Positions 6,887 through 10,976 of a stretch of DNA of 10,976 nt are shown here, piece by piece. Location: assembly GCA_964459305.1 (NCBI GenBank), contig CAYWNA010000360.1:1-10976 (forward strand), in the 5' to 3' direction. The first letter of the stretch is position 1, and every line of letters starts with the position of its first letter. A program made the position numbers and the translations under genes. The DNA comes from CAYWNA01 sp964459305. GTDB taxonomy: Bacteria; Planctomycetota; Planctomycetia; Pirellulales; Pirellulaceae. Under the pieces are notes generated by a model. It was not told the origin of the DNA. It worked only from the letters and a program-made list of their open reading frames with translations, and did no database searches.

Positions 6887-6911
6887 GTTGGTGGCGTTCC
6901 ATCGGCTTGGG

Positions 6912-7172
6912 TCACGTGTGCACAGTCCACACGAAGAGTAATAGGAATGCGAAAGAGAGACCAATAATAATCCCGATCGCTATACCATCGCCAGCTCGCC
7001 GCCGGCCGCCCACGAAATAGCCCGCGTATCCGCCCAGGACGGGAAACAGCAGCAGAATGCCCAAAGGCCCCGTCGCCTTGTCCCGTGTAGCAATCATCGC
7101 CAACGGTACCGACAACACCGCGGTGAAGATCAGTATCGCTTTCAGGCTGAACTGTGGGCGGTTGGGCATCAT
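6912..7172 (-). CDS. Small FSLK-type membrane protein
   Basis: An 86-residue protein (85 from the second Met). The start is one of two adjacent ATGs at 7172 and 7169, preceded by GGAGGTGGA, an excellent Shine-Dalgarno. The longer frame from 7337 has no such support. The N-terminus, MPNRPQFSLKAIL, is typical of numerous short planctomycete proteins in which an RPQFSLK-like motif precedes the first membrane helix; this is recalled knowledge and the function is unknown. Three hydrophobic segments are visible at about residues 14-29, 37-55 and 64-82, separated by basic loops (TRDK, GGRRRAGDG). The short C-terminus ends VHT. A disrupted relative is at 1479-1989. No partner gene in the same operon is evident. 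Confidence 0.8.
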   Translation of the reverse strand: MMPNRPQFSLKAILIFTAVLSVPLAMIATRDKATGPLGILLLFPVLGGYAGYFVGGRRRAGDGIAIGIIIGLSFAFLLLFVWTVHT

Positions 7173-7400
7173 TCCACCTCCGGCCGTCTGCCTCGTCGAT
7201 TCCTGCAGTGCCGCCGAATCTGTCGGCCAAGTACTCCGGATGATCCCGCGCCGAATCCTGCGACGCAAGCAGCTCGTGGCCATCGCCGCCGGATCCAACG
7301 ACGCTCGATCGACTCCAGATATGGCGGCGGTGGCCACCGGTACCGGGACGCCGAATCGTGCGGCCGGTGATGAGTCAGCCGGCTACGCCTGGACGTGATG

Positions 7401-7434
7401 CCGCGTTGTCCGTCCGTCGGGCGCGCGGTTTTTT
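7401..7434 (+). terminator. Terminator-like hairpin opening repeat copy A
   Basis: CCGCGT at 7401-7406 pairs with GCGCGG at 7423-7428 (one T-G), with an inner CCG/CGG pairing, followed by six T. Confidence 0.5.
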
Positions 7435-7654
7435 GTTGGTGGTTGTTCGGGGCGATGTCTCAACTTACCCTGCAAACCAGCAACTTGCTTGTGACGAGAT
7501 TCATCAGCTCGACTGTTGCATGCCGAAGTTTTTGCTGGTAGATCAACCCGCAACACGGACGTCCCGATATAAGGGGACAGCCTCCGTTCGTGAACGCCAT
7601 TGAGCGGAGTAATCTTCCTGAGTGGGGTCATGCTGTCCATGCCGGCCGCTCATG

Positions 7655-7688
7655 GCCACGGCGGATGTTTGCTCCGGCGTGGCTTTTT
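7655..7688 (+). terminator. Terminator-like hairpin closing repeat copy A
   Basis: GCCACG at 7655-7660 pairs with CGTGGC at 7678-7683, and CGGA with TCCG inside, interrupted by one G-G mismatch. The loop is seven bases and five T follow. Confidence 0.5.
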
Positions 7689-7702
7689 GGTTTTCTCTCG
7701 AT

Positions 7703-7718
7703 GTTCCGAAGTCGGAAC
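7703..7718. promoter_or_regulatory. Inverted repeat, possible operator
   Basis: GTTCCGA and TCGGAAC form a perfect seven-base dyad separated by AG. It lies between two terminator hairpins. It could be a protein-binding site, but no regulator gene is nearby. Confidence 0.25.
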
Positions 7719-7728
7719 AGAGCTGGAG

Positions 7729-7767
7729 CGCCACGTCAGTCGTCGAACGATTGGCGTGGCGTTTTTT
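7729..7767 (+). terminator. Strong intrinsic terminator
   Basis: CGCCACG at 7729-7735 pairs with CGTGGCG at 7755-7761. The stem continues inward with G-T wobbles to TCGT/ACGA around a three-base loop, about 15 pairs in all, then six T. No plus-strand gene lies directly upstream. Confidence 0.75.
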
Positions 7768-7986
7768 GTTATCACCCCGCCACTGCCGGCGTGGCCTTCT
7801 TCGTGACTCCGTCCGTCCACGTTTCATTGTCGCATTTCTTGTCCGTGTCTGGTAAGCTGGGCAAGGAACCTCATTAGCCGGCATCTTGTCGGCTGGAGAC
7901 TTATTGGCAGATCATTCGACTCAAACTTGTTCGACCATCTCTACCCTGATACCGATAACGCTCCCTCCCCACCACAAGAGGATGCT
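7768..7986. other. Leader region before the SRPBCC gene
   Basis: No gene is recognised between the terminator at 7767 and the SRPBCC start at 7987. The SRPBCC frame is open back to 7927 but without a better start. A promoter for that gene should lie here; I could not place it. Confidence 0.4.
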
Positions 7987-8439
7987 ATGCAGAGCCTAGC
8001 CAGCATCGAGATAGACCGCCCCATCGACGAAGTCTTCACCTACACCAACGAGAAGGTCGCCGAGTGGAGCCTCACCGTTGTCGAGGACGAGGTCATCGAG
8101 GACAAGAACGGTGTCGGCACGACCTTCCGCTGTGTCACCGAGGAGAAGGGCCGCCGCATGGACTTCCAAGGCGTCGTCACCCTCTGGGAACCACCGACGA
8201 AGTCCGCGATCAGCTTGACCGGGAAGATGTTCGACATCGAGGCCGAGTACCGCTTCGAAGATCTGAACGGCCGCACCCGCGTGACCCAAGAATCCACTGT
8301 GAGCGGCAAGGGGTTCGTCAAGATCATGTTCTTCCTGTTCGGCTGGTTCATGAACAGGCAGGGCTGCAAAGCCGTCAGTAACGAGCTTGAGAGCCTAAAG
8401 AAGAAGCTCGAAGGCGGCGCCGGACAGGCCGCGGGCTGA
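7987..8439 (+). CDS. SRPBCC (START-like/polyketide cyclase-like) family protein
   Basis: A 150-residue protein with the layout of the SRPBCC superfamily, a helix-grip fold with a deep hydrophobic ligand pocket. The first strand plus helix reads ASIEIDRPIDEVFTYTNE, the usual opening of this fold. Alternating strands follow (GVGTTFRCVTE, MDFQGVVTLWEPP, IEAEYRFEDLNGRTRVTQES). A C-terminal helix then closes the pocket, ending NELESLKKKLEGG. The ligand cannot be predicted. ATG 7987 is chosen because AGAGGA lies a few bases upstream and the fold begins directly after it; the 20 codons from 7927 add nothing family-like. There is no signal peptide, so it is cytoplasmic. It stands alone, bracketed by the two copies of the 260-bp repeat, and no terminator lies immediately after it. 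Confidence 0.85.
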   Translation: MQSLASIEIDRPIDEVFTYTNEKVAEWSLTVVEDEVIEDKNGVGTTFRCVTEEKGRRMDFQGVVTLWEPPTKSAISLTGKMFDIEAEYRFEDLNGRTRVTQESTVSGKGFVKIMFFLFGWFMNRQGCKAVSNELESLKKKLEGGAGQAAG

Positions 8440-8687
8440 GCTCAGGGGATAGGCGGAGGCTGCCGATCGCCAGTGATGGACTGCGCGGCGGCAAGTCGAT
8501 CAACACCGCCCGCACAAATCCGGCCTCCCTGCCGAATACCCAGCTCACCGAATTACCAAAGAACGATTCCCGCACGTGATGCGGTGTGCTGTTCACTCAC
8601 GCCGCGGTTGTCCCCGCCAGCGTCGCGTACGTCCCCTTGCGTATCGTTGCCATCTGACGCTAACCTCGGTTTAGGATTTGTTGGTAG
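8440..8687. other. Intergenic region with no recognised gene
   Basis: On the minus strand a frame of 73 codons (8375-8596) overlaps the end of the SRPBCC gene. It reads protein-like in part (FFGNSVSWVFGREAGFVRAV) but lacks a ribosome binding site. I regard it as a possible gene remnant or chance. No hairpin with a T-run was found before 8688. Confidence 0.3.
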
Positions 8688-8721
8688 CCGCGTTGTCCGT
8701 CCGTCGGGCACGCGGTTTTTT
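8688..8721 (+). terminator. Terminator-like hairpin opening repeat copy B
   Basis: CCGCGT at 8688-8693 pairs perfectly with ACGCGG at 8710-8715, with an inner CCG/CGG, followed by six T. It is the first terminator after the SRPBCC gene. Confidence 0.55.
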
Positions 8722-8940
8722 GTTGGTGGTTGTTCGGGGCGATGTCTCAACTTACCCTGCAAACCAGCAACTTGCTTGTGACGAGATTCATCAGCTCGAC
8801 TGTTGCATGCCGAAGTTTTTGCTGGTAGATCAACCCGCAACACGGACGTCCCGATATAAGGGGACAGCCTCCGTTCGTGAACGCCATTGAGCGGAGTAAT
8901 CTCCCTGAGTGGGGTCATGCTGTCCATGTCGGCAGCCCAT

Positions 8941-8976
8941 GGCCACGTCGGTACGCTTTCCCGACGTGGCCTTTTT
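8941..8976 (+). terminator. Strong intrinsic terminator closing repeat copy B
   Basis: GGCCACGTCGG at 8941-8951 pairs over 11 bases with CCGACGTGGCC at 8961-8971. The loop is nine bases, then five T and a further T-run after CG. Confidence 0.75.
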
Positions 8977-9178
8977 CGTTTTTTTGCCCCGCCACCGCCA
9001 GCAGCCCGGATAACGTCGCCTGTGCGTCACGTAACGCACCCTGAAACGTCTTGCCCGTTCCGACTACCTTGCCGGCCAAGACGATGGCACGCCCGGGGCC
9101 CGCTCGGAACCCATCGAGCCCCGCAGCTCGGCAGACGGGCCGAACGTGCGTTTTTCCCAGGGTAGGGTATTCGTGCAA
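8977..9178 (-). pseudogene. Possible remnant of a small DUF5678-like protein gene
   Basis: The minus strand encodes GRAIVLAGKVVGTGKTFQGA followed by LRDAQATLSG. This resembles the core of short proteins such as DUF5678, with a pattern of strand, G-V-V-G-x-GKT, then an ALxxA helix; the comparison is from memory. The frame opens only from a TTG at 9178 and runs on into the terminator of repeat copy B, so its real ends are missing. No ribosome binding site is visible. The repeat junction may have truncated it. It may also be a chance ORF. Confidence 0.25.
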
Positions 9179-9225
9179 AATCAGGCGGTTTGGGGGTTAA
9201 ATGGCGTCACCGGATAGCATCATTT

Positions 9226-9597
9226 CTATCGAGCCGCCGTGCGTTCTTGATCGGCTGGTATCACCTCATGTATCGGCAGCCGATATTTTGGGTAACCGTG
9301 CTCTTTGCCGACATCGCCGTAGTCAACGACACACAACGTTTGGTCGACTTTGACCAGCGTACCGACAGCATCATTCATCCACGCGTACTTTGACCGGATA
9401 CTCTCTGACGCCGTCTTCACAGGCTTGCCAATCAACTCCTTGAGTTTTTCCGCCTGGATACGATCCTGGATCCGGTCGCGTTCCTGGCCCAACGCACGGT
9501 ACTCTTCATCCATTTCCCGCATTCGCTTCTCCAGCCGTTCGCGTCGTGAGTCTATCTCACGCGTGCGCGCTTCGAGTTTTTCGATTGCTGTCGTCAT
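9226..9597 (-). CDS. Small coiled-coil protein of unknown function
   Basis: A 123-residue protein. Residues about 1-58 are one long charged helix (EKLEARTREIDSRRERLEKR and onward) with heptad-like spacing, so probably a coiled coil. Residues about 70-120 look like a compact beta-rich domain (GTLVKVDQTLCVVDYGDVGK, YRLPIHEVIP). The ATG at 9597 has GGAGG eight bases upstream, a strong start signal. No signal peptide is present. It lies 64 bases downstream of the lipoprotein gene on the same strand, with a weak terminator between, so the two may be partly co-transcribed. The family is not recognised; a structural or adaptor role is only a guess. Confidence 0.72.
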   Translation of the reverse strand: MTTAIEKLEARTREIDSRRERLEKRMREMDEEYRALGQERDRIQDRIQAEKLKELIGKPVKTASESIRSKYAWMNDAVGTLVKVDQTLCVVDYGDVGKEHGYPKYRLPIHEVIPADQERTAAR

Positions 9598-9625
9598 GCT
9601 ACTTTCCTCCGTACTAAACTTCAGG

Positions 9626-9654
9626 AAAACCCGCCGCCTTTGCCTGCTCGGCGG
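9626..9654 (-). terminator. Weak intrinsic terminator after the small lipoprotein gene
   Basis: On the minus strand CCGCCG pairs with CGGCGG over a 12-base loop, followed by GTTTT. It starts eight bases after the stop of the lipoprotein gene and precedes the coiled-coil gene. Confidence 0.4.
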
Positions 9655-9661
9655 TCACTAT

Positions 9662-9913
9662 TCAGTTCAGGTCGATAACATCGTCGTCATTGATTGGATC
9701 GACACTCAGCAGCCGATCCTGCTGGCCGCCGCTGACGCCGAACTCCTTGCCGGCCTTGTCGCGGGCCTTGCCCCTCTCAGCTTGTGGCACTGGCTCCACA
9801 AGCTGGGGGCTACTGCCTCCAGTGCTAGTTGCCTGTCGCTCTCGTTCAAGCTCGATTCGACCGTGGCCACAGCCCAACAGGCACACCAGGATCATTGGTG
9901 TCAGGTATCGCAT
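9662..9913 (-). CDS. Small lipoprotein of unknown function
   Basis: An 83-residue protein starting at ATG 9913, with GGAGGAG seven bases upstream; seven further codons upstream are not needed. The N-terminus MRYLTPMILVCLLGCGHG has a hydrophobic core and the lipobox LLGC with Cys at residue 15, so it should be lipidated and anchored in a membrane. The mature part is hydrophilic, Gln/Glu/Arg-rich, with a flexible middle (TGGSSPQLVEPVPQAERGK), and ends with an acidic tail containing NDDDVIDLN. No family is recognised. It is divergent from the larger lipoprotein at 10050, with about 136 bases between. A perfect ten-pair inverted repeat lies inside its coding sequence at 9778-9805. Confidence 0.72.
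   Translation of the reverse strand: MRYLTPMILVCLLGCGHGRIELERERQATSTGGSSPQLVEPVPQAERGKARDKAGKEFGVSGGQQDRLLSVDPINDDDVIDLN
9774..9809. repeat. Inverted repeat inside the small lipoprotein gene
   Basis: CAGCTTGTGG at 9778-9787 and CCACAAGCTG at 9796-9805 pair perfectly around an eight-base loop. Pairing extends a few bases outward with wobbles. No T-run follows on either strand, so it is not an ordinary terminator. Confidence 0.6.
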
Positions 9914-9969
9914 GGTTTGGCTCCTCCGTACCATCCAGTCTAACGCGTTCGATGTTCACCGTCTTGGTG

Positions 9970-9996
9970 TTGCCCGGCCGTTCTGGGTGGTATAAT
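9970..9996 (+). promoter_or_regulatory. Promoter for the large lipoprotein gene
   Basis: A consensus TATAAT at 9991-9996 is preceded by TGG, giving an extended -10. TTGCCC at 9970-9975 is a -35 candidate with a short 15-base spacer. It is the best promoter in the window. The transcript would have a leader of about 60 bases before the start region of the gene. Confidence 0.6.
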
Positions 9997-10049
9997 GCGG
10001 CGAAGCGTCGTGCAAATTCGGCTGTATAGGTACAAGTTGAACTCAGCGA

Positions 10050-10871
10050 GTGCGGAGAAATTGCCATGGCAAAACAAAGCTGTTCTTGGTTGTCGTGGGT
10101 GTTCTGTTGCTGGGAATAGCTTCCGGTTGTGGTAGCAGCGATTCCAGCCCTAGCGATAGTAACGACAAGGATCTGACGTGGTATCAGCGGACTTGGGACG
10201 TCACGAAGGGTTTCGCTCGCTCGTCATGGGATTCAACCCAATCCGTTTCGACCGACGCAATGGATGCGGTCTCAAAATGGTCGAGCGAAACCTCGCATTG
10301 GTTGGGCGAAACCGATGTGACCCTCACGAGACTCTCGCAGGGCAGCTTTAGTACGTTTGAAAACGAAGCAGCGATGATCGATCGCTGCGAGAAACTGACC
10401 CTCGAATTGAAACTTGACGCCAAGAAATCAAGCGAACATGAGATGCTAGATGCCGCTCGTCGTTTGCTGGCAGACGGCAACGTCGTGGCTGCGATCGAAC
10501 AATACGACCGGTGGCAAGACGACTGGCTCAAGAATGCACCGGAGGCTCCACCGACATACGAGATCAAAGAAGCCTTACTCGCCCCATCAGCTCTCTTCGC
10601 GCTCCATTATTTGCAGGCGAGAAGAACGGTCCAATGCCTTTCCTCAGACGACGCAAACGAATTGATCGCCCGAACTCTTGCCAAACCGTTCCACAATGGC
10701 GTGCAAGAGGCACTTGAAGGGCAGCGAAGCCTCAAGCAGATTGAGCACGTTCACAAAGTGCTGTCGGCTGCAAGGGATGCCCTGAAGGACGCGGAGAAAG
10801 TGAATGTCGACTTGGCGGCTAGTGAGTACGCGCCGCTTGGCCTCGCCGCCATTCTGAGTGGGGCCACATGA
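10050..10871 (+). CDS. Lipoprotein of unknown function, start region apparently frameshifted
   Basis: The open frame gives 273 residues from GTG 10050. After a basic start, the hydrophobic stretch LFLVVVGVLLLGIASGC ends in a lipobox with Cys at residue 27. A Ser/Asp-rich linker follows, then a mostly helical, Trp-rich domain (WYQRTWDVTKGFARSSWDST) and a longer helical body to the end. The product should be an anchored lipoprotein; the family is not recognised. The start is odd. GGAGAA at 10053 followed by ATG 10066 is a textbook initiation site, but that ATG is in another frame and soon stops. One extra A in the run at 10071-10074 would join it to this frame as MAKTKLFLVVV. So either GTG 10050 is used with poor signals, or a base was lost, or slippage occurs. 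Divergent from the small lipoprotein. Confidence 0.78.
   Translation: MRRNCHGKTKLFLVVVGVLLLGIASGCGSSDSSPSDSNDKDLTWYQRTWDVTKGFARSSWDSTQSVSTDAMDAVSKWSSETSHWLGETDVTLTRLSQGSFSTFENEAAMIDRCEKLTLELKLDAKKSSEHEMLDAARRLLADGNVVAAIEQYDRWQDDWLKNAPEAPPTYEIKEALLAPSALFALHYLQARRTVQCLSSDDANELIARTLAKPFHNGVQEALEGQRSLKQIEHVHKVLSAARDALKDAEKVNVDLAASEYAPLGLAAILSGAT
10053..10068 (+). promoter_or_regulatory. Orphan ribosome binding site and ATG
   Basis: GGAGAA, six to eight bases and ATG at 10066 form a strong initiation signal whose frame (MAKQSCSW...) ends after about 17 codons. It probably marks the original start of the lipoprotein gene. Confidence 0.5.
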
Positions 10872-10913
10872 ACAGGCATCAGCAAGGGGGCGGATGAGGT
10901 GGATTCCGGACAC

Positions 10914-10946
10914 AAACACGCGTAACCGTTCACGGGTCGGTGTTTT
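10914..10946 (+). terminator. Possible intrinsic terminator after the large lipoprotein gene
   Basis: AAACAC at 10914-10919 pairs with GTGTTT at 10940-10945, with an inner CCG-TTCA-CGG, followed by TTTT. The interior has mismatches, so the call is weak. It lies 43 bases after the stop. Confidence 0.35.
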
Positions 10947-10976
10947 GATATTTTGGTTTGTGCAAGCAAGAAACTG

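Larger units (their letters stand above)
7401..7690 (+). repeat. Long direct repeat, copy A
   Basis: Positions 7401-7660 match 8688-8947 at a constant offset of 1287 with no indels and about five substitutions. Weaker similarity continues through the following hairpin to about 7690. The unit opens with a terminator hairpin at 7401-7434 and closes with another at 7655-7688. One difference falls in the first stem: the T-G pair 7406/7423 is T-A in copy B. No obvious target-site duplication or terminal inverted repeat was seen. Short ORFs run through both strands but have no ribosome binding site. Confidence 0.9.
8688..8976 (+). repeat. Long direct repeat, copy B
   Basis: Second copy of the repeat at 7401, strong from 8688 to 8947 and weaker to about 8976. 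It begins downstream of the SRPBCC gene. Its two hairpins are better paired than in copy A: T8693-A8710 replaces T-G in the first, and T8948-A8964 replaces a G-G mismatch in the second. Confidence 0.9.

Noticed and set aside
7383..7640. Minus-strand ORF in the repeat, also present at 8553-8927
   Set aside because: No ribosome binding site, and the two copies differ by amino acid changes (K/E, A/V); structure suggests non-coding.
7590..7877. Plus-strand ORF crossing two terminators
   Set aside because: Reads through two strong hairpins with T-runs and lacks a ribosome binding site.
7401..8976. CRISPR array or insertion sequence explanation for the repeats
   Set aside because: Only two long units 1.3 kb apart, with no transposase, no cas genes and no terminal inverted repeats.

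Overview
The window looks like a piece of planctomycete chromosome, most likely Pirellulales-like. The reasons are moderately high GC, a small membrane protein beginning MPNRPQFSLK of a kind common in that group, short lipoproteins, wide intergenic gaps and many decayed gene pieces. The assignment is an inference from gene content; no rRNA or taxonomic marker is present.

Layout. Positions 1-868 hold an exported SAM-dependent methyltransferase-like protein. Positions 1114-1450 hold a small unknown protein followed by a terminator. Positions 1479-1989 hold remnants of an FSLK-type membrane protein gene (minus strand), with a possible small membrane ORF on the plus strand inside them. Positions 2014-5548 are the best-defined block: a minus-strand heme operon of hemC, an AhbD-like radical SAM/SPASM gene and hemY. 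Upstream of it, on the plus strand, 5835-5939 is a decayed selenocysteine-tRNA-like sequence.

Positions 6098-9178 are a low-density accessory stretch. It holds a truncated HDOD gene, an intact FSLK small membrane protein gene, and a 260-bp direct repeat in two copies (7401 and 8688) flanking an SRPBCC-family gene. It also holds several plus-strand intrinsic terminators whose stems share the arm GCCACGTC(A/G)G.

Positions 9226-9913 hold a minus-strand lipoprotein gene and a coiled-coil protein gene. Divergent from them, 10050-10871 encodes a larger lipoprotein whose start region appears frameshifted.

Working together: the three heme genes cover hydroxymethylbilane formation, a late porphyrin oxidation and probably a radical decarboxylation. 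No other pathway can be assembled. No complete novel defence or mobile system was recognised. The most unusual items are the selenocysteine-tRNA relic, the terminator-bounded repeat and the heme gene combination.
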